The notes beneath the pieces are model-generated. The model worked only from the letters and a program-made list of their open reading frames with translations, ran no database searches and was not told where the DNA came from. From assembly GCA_002778785.1 (NCBI GenBank), contig PEZS01000013.1, positions 45,448 through 109,447 on the forward strand: a stretch of DNA of 64,000 nt, read 5' to 3'. Of the stretch, positions 16,358-25,761 are shown in pieces; position 1 is the first letter of the stretch; each line of letters opens with the position of its first letter. The position numbers and the translations under genes are program-made. Source of the DNA: Bdellovibrionales bacterium CG10_big_fil_rev_8_21_14_0_10_45_34 (GTDB lineage: Bacteria; Bdellovibrionota; Bdellovibrionia; Bdellovibrionales; 1-14-0-10-45-34).

Positions 16358-17350
16358 ATGGACCAAAAACCCTTCATCAATGTTGAGCAGCTTTCAAAGT
16401 CGTTCAAGGTTCCTACTAAATCGCCAGGCATTGTTGGCTCGATTAAGGGCCTCTTTGCCAGAGAATACGTCACAAAAGCAGCAGTTCAAGAAGTTTCCTT
16501 TAAAATTCATGCCGGAGAGATCGTCGGTCTCATCGGCGCTAACGGCGCCGGCAAGACAACCATCGTAAAGTGCCTAGCTGGAATCATTAAACCCGACACC
16601 GGCTTACAAGAAGTACTTGGTTACAATCCGTGGGATCACGATCCCCATTATTTAAAGCAGATTGCTCTTGTGATGGGTCAAAAAGCGCAACTTTGGTGGG
16701 ATCTCCCGGCAGCTGACTGCTTTTTATTACTTAAAGAGATTTATCAACTTTCGGATGCAGACTATAAGTCTCAACTGGAACTTTTGGTTGAAAGTTTAGG
16801 GGTGGCCGATCAACTTCGAGTTCAAGTTCGAAGACTCAGTTTGGGTGAGAGAATGAAGATGGAGCTTATTGCGGCATTGCTTCATAGGCCTAAAGTTCTT
16901 TTTCTTGATGAGCCGACGATTGGCCTTGATCTCAATGCCCAAAACGCCATTCGCCGGTTTTTGATGGATTACAAGGCCAACAATCAAGTGGCTATGATTT
17001 TAACCTCGCATTACATGGAAGACATTGAACGGCTGTGTAAGCGGATTTTGCTGATACGTGAAGGTCACATTATTTACGACGGCCCTCTTCAAGATGTTTT
17101 GGGTAAATGGGGATTTCAGAAAACGTTGAGGGTGCAGGCCGAAGGCATTCACTTGTGGAGTGAGGGCTCAAAATACGGAAAGTTAGAATCTCCGGTTGCC
17201 AACGAAATATCTTTGCAGCTTCCTCGTCAAGAAATTGCAGCCGCCACCTCTGAAATCATCGCGAGGTTTGATGTGAAAGACTTGTCAATTGTGGAGCAAG
17301 ACATTGCAGAGGTCATCGCTACTATCATGAAAGACGGGATAGCTACTTAG
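16358..17350 (+). CDS. ABC-2 type transporter, ATP-binding subunit
   Basis: 330 residues from MDQKPFINVEQLSKSF; an ATG 15 bp upstream is also possible. Walker A is GANGAGKTT, the signature RLSLGERMKMEL, and Walker B VLFLDEPTIGLD, followed by the H-loop TSHYMEDIE. The long N-terminal insertion mentioning a small loop (IKGLFAREYVT) and the C-terminal ~80-residue extension are typical of the COG4586 group, which travels with two ABC-2 permeases. Exactly such a pair follows, so the three genes form an exporter of unknown substrate in the inner membrane. Confidence 0.9.
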   Translation: MDQKPFINVEQLSKSFKVPTKSPGIVGSIKGLFAREYVTKAAVQEVSFKIHAGEIVGLIGANGAGKTTIVKCLAGIIKPDTGLQEVLGYNPWDHDPHYLKQIALVMGQKAQLWWDLPAADCFLLLKEIYQLSDADYKSQLELLVESLGVADQLRVQVRRLSLGERMKMELIAALLHRPKVLFLDEPTIGLDLNAQNAIRRFLMDYKANNQVAMILTSHYMEDIERLCKRILLIREGHIIYDGPLQDVLGKWGFQKTLRVQAEGIHLWSEGSKYGKLESPVANEISLQLPRQEIAAATSEIIARFDVKDLSIVEQDIAEVIATIMKDGIAT

Positions 17351-17471
17351 AAGAGACTAAATGTTTGAGGAAATGTAAATCAAGGTAATTTAAGGAATTG
17401 TGACTATCTGGCTTAATTCGCTGCGACTCCGAAGGATGGCCTACAAAGTTGAGCAATATTGTGTGAGTAAC

Positions 17472-18272
17472 ATGAGTAAGTACTGGGCAGCGATTATACA
17501 GCAATTGAAAAGGGCGACCGCCTACAGGGTGGACTTTTGGCTTCGCATGTTCTCAAGTACACTGCTACAGGTAGGGATCGCCTATGCCCTGTGGAGTTCC
17601 ATCTTTGAGGCGAGCGGACGAACGACCATCGAAGGATTTACCCTTAGCGGAATGGTCACGTATTACATTCTAGCCGCCGGCTTTGATCGCATCGCCAGAG
17701 GCAACGAAGATCATGAGCTATCTCAAGAGATCTACGAAGGGGCTCTTACAAGATACCTACTTTTCCCGGTAAGGTTCTTTCGCTACAAGTTTGCTTTCCG
17801 CATCGCTGACACTTTCATTCACACGCTGCAATCGTTAATTGTGTTATTACCTCTTTATTTTTTCGTATCAGCAAGTGAGTTCTCTGTCTCGCTATCACAG
17901 GTCAGCCTTGCAGTTCTTTTTATCTTACTCGCAGTTCTTAACGAATATTTGATTGCCTCGTGCCTACAGCTTGTCGCCTTTTGGGCAGACAACGTTTGGA
18001 GCCTTATGGTTATTCACAGATTCTTTATTAGTTTTCTCGGAGGAACATTTATTCCGCTCAGCTTGTTCCCTGCGTGGGCACAGCAAGCAATCGAGTACTT
18101 ACCATTTTGGACATTTGTGTCGGCTCCCGTAAAAATTCTTATGGGAGATGTCAGCGAAGGCCTGATTATTAAGGCATTGTTCGTATCGCTTTGCTGGCTG
18201 GCCGTGAACTCATTTATTTTAAACTTAGTTTGGCGCCGCGGTCGACTTATCTATACCGGAGTAGGGATTTGA
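17472..18272 (+). CDS. ABC-2 type transporter permease (first of pair)
   Basis: 266 residues from the ATG at 17472 (MSKYWAAIIQQLKRATAYRVDFWLR), the start that fits family members. A GTG at 17400 with AAGGA in front is the alternative. About six membrane segments are seen: near 22-45, 55-75, 110-135, 145-175, 180-205 and 232-255. The Arg-Val-Asp-Phe motif after the first cytosolic helix is shared with the next permease and is typical of the COG4587/COG3694 pair. It lies 121 bp after the ATPase gene. Confidence 0.85.
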   Translation: MSKYWAAIIQQLKRATAYRVDFWLRMFSSTLLQVGIAYALWSSIFEASGRTTIEGFTLSGMVTYYILAAGFDRIARGNEDHELSQEIYEGALTRYLLFPVRFFRYKFAFRIADTFIHTLQSLIVLLPLYFFVSASEFSVSLSQVSLAVLFILLAVLNEYLIASCLQLVAFWADNVWSLMVIHRFFISFLGGTFIPLSLFPAWAQQAIEYLPFWTFVSAPVKILMGDVSEGLIIKALFVSLCWLAVNSFILNLVWRRGRLIYTGVGI

Positions 18273-18414
18273 CGACACATCTACCTATTGAAATCAGAAG
18301 AACTCTGCCTATTGGAATTAGCAAATTTCTACATTCTGACACAGTTCGAAGCCTTGCCCCCCAGACAAAAGAGAGCGTTCCGTGGGCGGCTGGCGCCCTA
18401 AGAGAAAAATCGTC

Positions 18415-19203
18415 ATGAAAAGATATCTTAGGCTTTACGCTTATTTCTTACAGTTCTCTTTTTCAAAGGCGATGGAGTTTCGAGTTGATTTCACTTTTCG
18501 AATCGTAATGGATTCGATCTATTACCTGATTCAGATCGCTTTGTTTAAAGTGATTTATTTGCACTCAGCAACTATTGGAGGATGGACAGAGCCGCAGGCG
18601 ATGATCTTTGTTGCCTCCTTCCTACTTGTTGATGCTATTCACATGACTCTCTTTTCTACCAACATGTGGTTCTTGCCAGTATTCGTAAATAAAGGCGAGC
18701 TCGATTACTACCTCGTGCGCCCTGTTTCGAGTCTGTTTTTTCTATCGCTCCGGGAGTTTTCTGCAAACTCTTTTTTAAATTTGATTATGGCCGCGGGTAT
18801 TTATACTTGGGCCGTGAATGAGTATCCGTATTCTTTGGGATTCCCAGATATAGCGCTCCATTTGGTACTTATTTTAAATGGTGTCTTCATTTTTTACGCC
18901 TTTAATATGTTTATGACGATCCCCGTTTTCTGGAGTCATTCCAATCGTGGCCTTCAACAGCTGGGCTGGCAACTCTACCAACTCGGTGAAAGACCCGATG
19001 CCATTTACAAGCAATGGATAAGAAGAATTCTGACCACGGCTTTGCCACTTGCGCTGGTAGCCTCGTTTCCGGCTCGCATACTGTTTTCTGAAGATCGCGT
19101 AGGACTACTTGTGCACACATTCGCGGTCACGATTGCAATGGCCCTTTTGCTTAAATTTCTGTGGCAGAAAGCTCTCAACAATTACTCCTCCGCTTCTTCT
19201 TAA
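18415..19203 (+). CDS. ABC-2 type transporter permease (second of pair)
   Basis: 262 residues from the ATG at 18415 (MKRYLRLYAYFLQFSFSKAMEFRVDF). Six hydrophobic segments are spread over the length. EFRVDFTFRIVMDSIYYLIQ near the start and LDYYLVRPVSSLFFLS in the first cytosolic loop (residues ~95-115) are characteristic of this permease family. It probably heterodimerises with the preceding permease. The end is convergent with otsB, 74 bp away. Confidence 0.85.
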   Translation: MKRYLRLYAYFLQFSFSKAMEFRVDFTFRIVMDSIYYLIQIALFKVIYLHSATIGGWTEPQAMIFVASFLLVDAIHMTLFSTNMWFLPVFVNKGELDYYLVRPVSSLFFLSLREFSANSFLNLIMAAGIYTWAVNEYPYSLGFPDIALHLVLILNGVFIFYAFNMFMTIPVFWSHSNRGLQQLGWQLYQLGERPDAIYKQWIRRILTTALPLALVASFPARILFSEDRVGLLVHTFAVTIAMALLLKFLWQKALNNYSSASS

Positions 19204-19277
19204 TTGAAGTAGACGCTTCTTCCCCAATAGTTTCTTGTAATAAAGTCGACCCGCTCTAGTTGGGTAGATCCAACAGT

Positions 19278-20048
19278 TTAAAGAAGCAGTTTCAAAGAAG
19301 CAATGACATCGTCAACATTTTTGACATAGTAAGGGGCACTAGTAGAGACGCCTTCGCCCACACGAACGCCCGTAATGTTTGGGTTTTGCATTTTAAAAAC
19401 AAATTCATCCGTAATGTCATCACCGAAAAACAGAGCATGCTGCTTTTTGTAATGGCCCATCAACCAGACAAGGGCTTCGCCTTTATGCGGAAGCATTGCA
19501 GGGACGAGGTTCACAACGTGATATCCCTTAATGATTCGGGCGTTTCCCTCAAGCGCTTCGAGTCGATCATCGATTTCGCTTTCAACTTCTCTCTGCTCGT
19601 CAACCATTCCAAAGTGCACGGTAAATGACAATCCCTTGTTTTCAAGGATCAACTTCGGATACCTCTGTTTAAGATCCAAAAACAGTGCTTCCCACTTAGA
19701 AACAAGTTCTTTAACTTCTTCTTCATACTCCTCATGAGGCTTTCGGAGTGTACACTCCGCACCATGACTACCGACGGTGACAAACAAATCATCCTGCTGC
19801 AGTAGAAGCCCCAGGTCTCTGCGCATTCTTCCGGAAATGATCACGACCTGCCATTTCTTCATCAAATTTTTAAGAATAGCTTTGGTTTCATCTGACAACA
19901 CAGCCGCCATCGGATCGCGCACGATTGGCGTGATTGTGCCGTCGTAATCAAGCCCAATCAGGGTAGAAGCCCGGTCAAGTTTCTTAAGAACCTCGCGCCC
20001 TTGAGGGCCCAGCAAATCAACTGGTTTTTCGCCGTCGGTAACTTTCAT
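19278..20048 (-). CDS. otsB: trehalose-6-phosphate phosphatase
   Basis: 256 residues from the ATG at 20048, with AAGGAAT ahead. HAD-superfamily motifs: LIGLDYDGTITPI (nucleophile Asp and acid/base Asp, ~residue 30), VVIISGR (motif II), HKGEALVWL (Lys, motif III) and FFGDDITDEFVF (motif IV). It dephosphorylates trehalose-6-phosphate to trehalose in the cytosol. The start lies 25 bp after the otsA stop, so the two form an operon. Confidence 0.93.
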   Translation of the reverse strand: MKVTDGEKPVDLLGPQGREVLKKLDRASTLIGLDYDGTITPIVRDPMAAVLSDETKAILKNLMKKWQVVIISGRMRRDLGLLLQQDDLFVTVGSHGAECTLRKPHEEYEEEVKELVSKWEALFLDLKQRYPKLILENKGLSFTVHFGMVDEQREVESEIDDRLEALEGNARIIKGYHVVNLVPAMLPHKGEALVWLMGHYKKQHALFFGDDITDEFVFKMQNPNITGVRVGEGVSTSAPYYVKNVDDVIASLKLLL

Positions 20049-20073
20049 TGGTATTCCTTTTAACTTTTTGCTT

Positions 20074-21861
20074 CTAAACAAGAAGTTTCACGAGCTCATT
20101 CTGCCGTTTTACCTGCAGGCCATCAAGAAGCATCGTACCGGCCCAGCGATAGATATTGTACTCTCTGATTTGATCTCGCAGATCTCGCATTCTCTCTCGA
20201 ACCTCTTGTTGTGGCATGACAAGCGCTTCTTCTAGGGCTCTTGCCGTTTGATCTATATCGTAAGGATTTACAATGAGAGCTTCTGCAAGCTCTCGGGCCG
20301 CGCCAGTAAAAACACTCAAAATAAGCACTCCGGAGTAATCATCTCGGGCCGCACAAAACTCTTTGGCAACCAAGTTCATACCATCATGCAAACTGCTTAC
20401 ATAACAGAGATCGGCAGCCCGAAAAAATCGAAATACCTCTGAAGCATCATGGTGCCGATATCGAAGTATAATTGGCGGAACTCCCAAATCATTTTTGAAC
20501 CTCTCATTGATTCTGTCTTTAAGCTCCATGACTTCTTTGGTGAATTCATTGTAAGCTCTAATTTGTGCACGCGACGGTGCTGCAATCTGCACAAAGGTCA
20601 AGTGTCCGATCCATTTTGGTTGAAGCTCCAGCAATCTTTCAATGGCCAGAAACCGCTCAACAATTCCTTTAGTATAGTCGAGTCGATCAACACCAACGCC
20701 AAGACGAACACTTTCTGGAAGTCCCAATTCGCTGCGCACGCTTTTTCTTGCTACATCAACCGATGGTTGATTTTCTAGCCACCTTGGGGGCCACTCAATA
20801 GAAATAGGATAAGCTTGAACTCCGGTGACCTCGCCTTTTCGCGTAACAGCCGAAAGTTCTTTATCGATGCGGCATTCAAGGTTTCTATCTACAGTTTCTA
20901 AAAAATTGTTGCAGTGAAATCTTGTGTGAAATCCGATTATGCTGCTACCAAGCAAACCCTTTAGGAGTTCCTCTTTATAGGGGCAAATAGAAAATACCTC
21001 TGGATTGGCCCAGGGAATATGCCAAAAGGTGATTATCACGGCATCAGGAAGCTTTTCGCGAACCATCTGGGGAAGCAAAGCAAAATGGTAATCTTGCACG
21101 AGTACAATAGGATCTTTTGACTGAGCCTCTTCAACAATTGCCTCAGCAAACTTTGCATTGACGGCTTTGTATTGCTGCCAGTCTTGAGCACGAAAAATCG
21201 GCCGAGTATGAGCTAAATGACAAAGTGGCCAAAGTCCCTCATTGGCAAATCCAAAATAGTAGCCTTGCTCTTCTTCTGGCGAGAGCCAAACCCGGCGCAA
21301 GACGTACTTGGGATCCTCTGGCGGCACAGAAACATGGTCTTGCTTGTCCACGACTTCGTTATCAGCATTCCCGCTGCCATGAGCAATCCAAGTACCTGAA
21401 CAAGCTCTCATAATCGGCTCAATCGCAGTGACCAAACCACTTGCGGGATGTAATACTTCGATCTCGCCACCGTCGTCGCTTCTTGAATGGATGTAGGGCT
21501 CTCGATTAGAAACTACGATAACCTGCCTATCTGCAAGCTCCCCGCGCACGACATCCTTGAGAGTTTCAGGGTTCCAGAATAGCAGACTAGCATCGAGGGT
21601 GTTGGACCGCTTTCTTTCGTACTGAGCAAAGAGACTTCTGAGTTCCTTTTGAAATGGAGCTACTTGTGCGGAGCGCACTGACTCCCTCGACGGCTTTTTA
21701 GACGTGTCACGCAGCGCTTGAAGAATATCTGCTAGGCGCCTACGCAAAACAATTTTTAGCGCACCAACAAATGCCACTCCCAAAACGAGCACTGCTGCGG
21801 AAATCAAAATTATTTTTTGAGCCCAGTAAAGGAACTCATTGTTTGTATTTTCAAAAAACAT
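20074..21861 (-). CDS. otsA: membrane-anchored trehalose-6-phosphate synthase (GT20)
   Basis: 595 residues. An unusual N-terminal extension has a transmembrane segment (about 16-38), a basic flank (LRRR) and a ~50-residue linker. The GT20 catalytic domain starts near residue 93 with VVSNREPYIH and shows ASGLVTAIEPIM, VQDYHFALLPQM, FWHIPWANPEVF, GFHTRFHCNNF, RLDYTKGI and HDGMNLVAKEF, all hallmarks of UDP/ADP-glucose-dependent OtsA. It joins glucose to glucose-6-phosphate. Typical OtsA is ~470 residues and soluble; the anchor suggests an inner-membrane location facing the cytosol. It forms an operon with otsB and is divergent from a GH15 gene. Confidence 0.93.
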   Translation of the reverse strand: MFFENTNNEFLYWAQKIILISAAVLVLGVAFVGALKIVLRRRLADILQALRDTSKKPSRESVRSAQVAPFQKELRSLFAQYERKRSNTLDASLLFWNPETLKDVVRGELADRQVIVVSNREPYIHSRSDDGGEIEVLHPASGLVTAIEPIMRACSGTWIAHGSGNADNEVVDKQDHVSVPPEDPKYVLRRVWLSPEEEQGYYFGFANEGLWPLCHLAHTRPIFRAQDWQQYKAVNAKFAEAIVEEAQSKDPIVLVQDYHFALLPQMVREKLPDAVIITFWHIPWANPEVFSICPYKEELLKGLLGSSIIGFHTRFHCNNFLETVDRNLECRIDKELSAVTRKGEVTGVQAYPISIEWPPRWLENQPSVDVARKSVRSELGLPESVRLGVGVDRLDYTKGIVERFLAIERLLELQPKWIGHLTFVQIAAPSRAQIRAYNEFTKEVMELKDRINERFKNDLGVPPIILRYRHHDASEVFRFFRAADLCYVSSLHDGMNLVAKEFCAARDDYSGVLILSVFTGAARELAEALIVNPYDIDQTARALEEALVMPQQEVRERMRDLRDQIREYNIYRWAGTMLLDGLQVKRQNELVKLLV

Positions 21862-21989
21862 TGGACTCTCACTGTATAAGACATAAAACTAGAATTGAGT
21901 AGAAGACTTTGCTCAAGGGTACCATTTGCATGGTAATATAGCTGTCCATACTCTTGTTAGTGTAAATTATTTCATTTTAGGTGTGCTGA

Positions 21990-23759
21990 ATGTATCCTCT
22001 CGGAATCGTCGGAAATTGCAATGTATCAGCCTTTGTCAGCCTCCAAGGCAGCGTCGATTGGCTTTGTATGCCGCGGCCAGATTCTCCACCGATTTTTGGC
22101 GGGCTCATCGATTCCGATGGTGGCAAGTTTGAAATCACACCGGTCGGAAAGTACGAAAGCACTCAATTTTATATGGAGAACACGAACATCCTCGTGACGG
22201 AGTTTCGTCTTCAGGATGGTGGTCGTTTTCGTATCGTCGATTTTTGCCCACGTTTTCACCAATTTGGGCGCATCTTTCGACCTCAAGCTCTCTATCGAAT
22301 CGTCGAGCCAGTTGAGGGCACGAGCCGTATTCGCGTAAACTTTAACCCCATAAATGGCTGGAGTAAGCAGACTCCTCATCGAAGCCAAGGCAATTCACAT
22401 TTGCGCTATAAAATGTCTGAAGGGGTTTTGCGCTTATCTACAAATGCACCAATTACTTACGTCAACGAGCAAGCTCCATTTCACTTAGATAAGCCACTTG
22501 TTTTTACGCTGACATGGGATGACTCGATACGCGATGATTTGCTCTCAAATGCTTACACGCAGCTCACAAAGACACGCTTGTATTGGGAGCAGTGGGTTCG
22601 CCACTGCAATATTCCGTTTCTCTTTCAAAAAGAAGTTATACGATCCGCTTTAGCACTCAAACTCAACTGTTTCGAAGATACCGGCGCCATTCTCGCTGCC
22701 CTTTCCACGAGCCTACCCGAAATTGTTGGCAGCGAGAGGAATTGGGACTATCGCTTCTGTTGGTTGAGAGATGCTTATTTCTTTTTGTCTGCATTTCGCA
22801 ATATTGGCCATTTCGAAGAAATGCTCGGATTCATGAATTTTCTTTTGGATTTGGTTTACACCGCTGACTCTGAGCGACTTGGTCCGGTTTACAGCTTGGA
22901 TCTTAAAAAGCCTCTTCCGGAGTATATTCACGACAATTGGACTGGCTACCAAGGATCCAGCCCTGTGAGATCAAACAACCAAGCCGGCGAACATGTGCAG
23001 AATGACATTTACGGAGAGCTCCTACTTACCTTGGCGCCTATATACTATGACGAAAGATTCATCGACCTAAGAACAAGTGAACACTCTCACGTGATTTCTC
23101 GGCTTATTGGGCTTGCTATTGACTCCGTCGGACAAGTAGATGCCGGGCTGTGGGAGTTAAGAAATCAATCTCTCGAACACACATTTACAAACCTTATGTC
23201 TTGGGCCGGCTTAAACAGATTTCGAGTCTGCGCGGAGCAATCGCGCATCCAGCTGGAATTAAACAAGATTACACAAGCTGAGGAGCTCGCTCTTGATCGA
23301 CTCGCAAAAAGCCAACACGAAGGCGTGCTGACAAACTCACCAAATGATTCTACTTTTGACGCTTCGTTGCTTCTAGCAACTGTACTTCGTTATCCGAATG
23401 ACCAAACAAATAGAAAAACGGTAGACAAAGTTATTGAACGGCTTGGCAATCCGCAGACTAAGGGCTTTGAATATTTACTCTATCGATACAGAAGAGCTGA
23501 CGACTTTGGAACTCCAAAACATCCTTTTGTGGCCTGCTCATTTTGGTTAGCCGAAGCTTTGTCTGCACTCGGAGAACACAAACGAGCGAACATCGCATTC
23601 GAACAAGCTCTAAGCACGGCTAATCACGTAGGGCTTTTCTCGGAGCACTTCGACATCCACACAAAAACGCAGACGGGTAACTTCGCGCAAGCGTATTCAC
23701 ATGCAGCTCTTATCAATGCAGCCTTCCGATTGAGTCCTCCATGGAGCCACATACTCTGA
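21990..23759 (+). CDS. glycoside hydrolase family 15 (glucoamylase or trehalase)
   Basis: 589 residues. The N-terminal beta-sandwich domain begins YPLGIVGNCNVSAFVS and contains GSVDWLCMPRPDSP. The (alpha/alpha)6 barrel carries the GH15 motif NWDYRFCWLRDAYFFL (~residue 250) and a late YLLYRYRRADDFGTP...F..CSFWLAEAL where the general base is expected. GH15 enzymes cleave terminal alpha-glucose from starch, glycogen or trehalose. Adjacent otsAB makes a trehalase or trehalose-metabolism role attractive, but this is inference. No signal peptide is seen, so it is cytosolic. It shares a 128-bp divergent promoter region with otsA. Confidence 0.9.
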   Translation: MYPLGIVGNCNVSAFVSLQGSVDWLCMPRPDSPPIFGGLIDSDGGKFEITPVGKYESTQFYMENTNILVTEFRLQDGGRFRIVDFCPRFHQFGRIFRPQALYRIVEPVEGTSRIRVNFNPINGWSKQTPHRSQGNSHLRYKMSEGVLRLSTNAPITYVNEQAPFHLDKPLVFTLTWDDSIRDDLLSNAYTQLTKTRLYWEQWVRHCNIPFLFQKEVIRSALALKLNCFEDTGAILAALSTSLPEIVGSERNWDYRFCWLRDAYFFLSAFRNIGHFEEMLGFMNFLLDLVYTADSERLGPVYSLDLKKPLPEYIHDNWTGYQGSSPVRSNNQAGEHVQNDIYGELLLTLAPIYYDERFIDLRTSEHSHVISRLIGLAIDSVGQVDAGLWELRNQSLEHTFTNLMSWAGLNRFRVCAEQSRIQLELNKITQAEELALDRLAKSQHEGVLTNSPNDSTFDASLLLATVLRYPNDQTNRKTVDKVIERLGNPQTKGFEYLLYRYRRADDFGTPKHPFVACSFWLAEALSALGEHKRANIAFEQALSTANHVGLFSEHFDIHTKTQTGNFAQAYSHAALINAAFRLSPPWSHIL

Positions 23760-23897
23760 CTGTGGCGTTGATCGTGGCTTTTCGGTGCTACAATATCTCT
23801 CTCAGATTGTGCCCATCTAGGTCGTGTGACCTGTTACGCACTAGCTTGCAGCCTGGTTTCGAATCGGAAAATCTTGCCAGTAAAAACAGTAGAACCC

Positions 23898-23918
23898 CGC
23901 GTTCATGGATAGAACGCG
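23898..23918. terminator. hairpin between convergent genes
   Basis: CGCGTTC (23898-23904) and GAACGCG (23912-23918) form a 7-bp stem with a 7-nt loop. It stands between the convergent GH15 and VWA-lipoprotein genes. No strong T tract follows on either strand, so its terminator role is tentative. Confidence 0.35.
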
Positions 23919-23952
23919 TTCACAAATATAAGTTCTAATATGAGTTCTAAAT

Positions 23953-25317
23953 TTATTCAGAAACAATGAAACCACTAGGTTCAAGTTCGTCTTCCCATTC
24001 TTTTTCGTAAGTGACAAAGATTTTGCTTCCTTTGACCGGAGGACGGGCGAACTTAATTCTACGACCTACAACTTCAAAAGAAATTTCTTGCTCTGGAACA
24101 AGCTGAACTTCTACTGTAGAAGCGACAGGTGCAAACTTGAGTTCAAAAGAATTAATGAGTCTACGAATTTGATCACCAATTCGAGCCATCAGATGCGCAT
24201 AATCGGTTTGACAAATACTTGCTGTACTTCCGCCTGTTAGTCTTGCAGCTTCTGCGAGAAGCACTCCAAAATACGCTTCAACTCCGGTTCGGTTCTGCTC
24301 TGCGAGACACGCGGTGTCGCCGGGCTCGATTACAATCGAGTATATTGCAAAAGCTTTTTCCACTCCAAATGCACCATACACGGCGTTAAGAACATCTTCA
24401 CCTTTGGTGGCCTTTGATGGGCCTCGGCTCAACTCATCCTCGTCACTTAAAATAACTGCCGCAAAATCAGAGTTATCTCTAAAGAAGCCTGCGTTGTGAC
24501 TGTTTCGCTGACGAATCACATCGATAATTGCTCTCAACGGCTGCTCGTTAGAGCTTGGACAATCATAACCTCCTGAGCAGCCTTGAGTTTCTGGGCGTTG
24601 GACGGTTGCGCGAAACACTTTTTCAAGGTCATGGGTTCTCGGAGTGAGTATCTTTTCTTTAGAGCGACCTCCGAGCCTTAACAACTTCCCATTAGTAGAG
24701 TGGGGCCCTAAACTCAGGTCAGTCGTTGTCACACCAATCTGCCAATCAACATCTCGAAGTTGATCCGCAAAGCTGGTGAATCTTTGACCAAGTCGTGCCT
24801 GCTCGTATTCCATTGAAACAGAATTGTCCGTGACAAACAAAATGTCGGCTCTTTCGCCGTTGGGATTCTGTTGAAACTCTTCGGTAATTTTTTCTGCAGG
24901 AACTGGAATAACATCGGGTGGTGGTTGTGGAGTTGTAGGTTCATCAACTGGCGGCTCAACGACTACTGGCGGCTCAACGACTACTGGCGGCTCAACGACT
25001 ACTGGCGGCTCAACGACTACTGGCGGCTCAACGACTACTGGCGGCTGCACAACTACTGGAGGTGCAACTACCACCGGAGGAGTCTCCATCACAGGAGGAG
25101 TCGCTGGCTGGTTAGGAGGCTCACTTGGCGGAGTACCTTGATGGGACGGCACGTCGTTGCCCCCCCCTGAGGCGTCTGTATTCTGCGAAGCGATCGTTCT
25201 TGCCTTTTGAAACTGCACGGGTGAAGAGCAACCTGCACCAAGCGTTAAACTGACAATAGCTACTAGCGGAATGATCCTGAAAAAATATTCATCACTTTGA
25301 TCAAGTTTTCGGTCCAT
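23953..25317 (-). CDS. von Willebrand factor A domain lipoprotein with proline-rich linker
   Basis: 454 residues, preceded by GGGGAG. The signal peptide ends in a lipobox (LGAGC, Cys ~30). Residues ~75-130 are a Pro/Val linker in which a VEPPVV unit recurs, encoded by an 18-bp tandem array. Residues ~145-390 are a VWA-like domain with a MIDAS-type DNSVSM motif and a later SDEDELS acidic patch. Several Cys (TQGCSGGYDC) may be disulfide bonded. It would be anchored in the envelope with the VWA domain held away from the membrane, presumably for adhesion or protein binding; the ligand is unknown. A C-terminal beta-rich domain follows. Confidence 0.8.
   Translation of the reverse strand: MDRKLDQSDEYFFRIIPLVAIVSLTLGAGCSSPVQFQKARTIASQNTDASGGGNDVPSHQGTPPSEPPNQPATPPVMETPPVVVAPPVVVQPPVVVEPPVVVEPPVVVEPPVVVEPPVVVEPPVDEPTTPQPPPDVIPVPAEKITEEFQQNPNGERADILFVTDNSVSMEYEQARLGQRFTSFADQLRDVDWQIGVTTTDLSLGPHSTNGKLLRLGGRSKEKILTPRTHDLEKVFRATVQRPETQGCSGGYDCPSSNEQPLRAIIDVIRQRNSHNAGFFRDNSDFAAVILSDEDELSRGPSKATKGEDVLNAVYGAFGVEKAFAIYSIVIEPGDTACLAEQNRTGVEAYFGVLLAEAARLTGGSTASICQTDYAHLMARIGDQIRRLINSFELKFAPVASTVEVQLVPEQEISFEVVGRRIKFARPPVKGSKIFVTYEKEWEDELEPSGFIVSE
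24949..25056. repeat. 18-bp tandem array inside the VWA lipoprotein gene
   Basis: TGGCGGCTCAACGACTAC is repeated five times exactly (24949-25038), plus one diverged copy to 25056. The 18-bp period keeps frame and encodes the VEPPVV linker on the reverse strand. Identity between copies suggests recent slippage or conversion, so linker length probably varies between strains. Confidence 0.9.
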
Positions 25318-25761
25318 ATAAATCTCCCCTGACTCCTATGCCTCCTTTCATTGCAATCAGTGGACCAAATTCAAATTTCGCAAAACCGATCAAAATCTAA
25401 TTTTTTTATTGGATCTAAATTGAGAATTTGTACAAAGAAAATGCAAAAGACAGCAAATACACACTGGCTGCGGGTTTCCGGCCGCCATATGCAGGCCTAA
25501 GGTCTAGCTCCCAATTCTAAACTATTTGTCGAATCGTTTCATATGGAACTTTTCTCGACACAAATCGATTGATTTCGACAAGGCACGAGTATCGTGCAAA
25601 GGCTGGGCACTTTTTGAACATCAAAATCATTTCTCTCTACATGTTCGACACTAAAACTAGAGCTCTTTGAGTCAAGCGTATTGGATCAAAAATGAAATGT
25701 TTTAGATTTTAAAAAGTAAATCACGCCTCAAAATTTAGGGCAATATGCCCACTCTTTTGCT
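25318..25761. other. intergenic region without recognised gene
   Basis: 444 bp of AT-rich sequence between two reverse-strand genes. It should hold the promoter of the VWA lipoprotein. I see no ORF with a ribosome site, no tRNA and no strong hairpin. Confidence 0.5.

Noticed and set aside
24871..25170. Forward ORF with a WRLNDY-type repeat
   Set aside because: Shadow of the VWA lipoprotein's 18-bp array read antisense.
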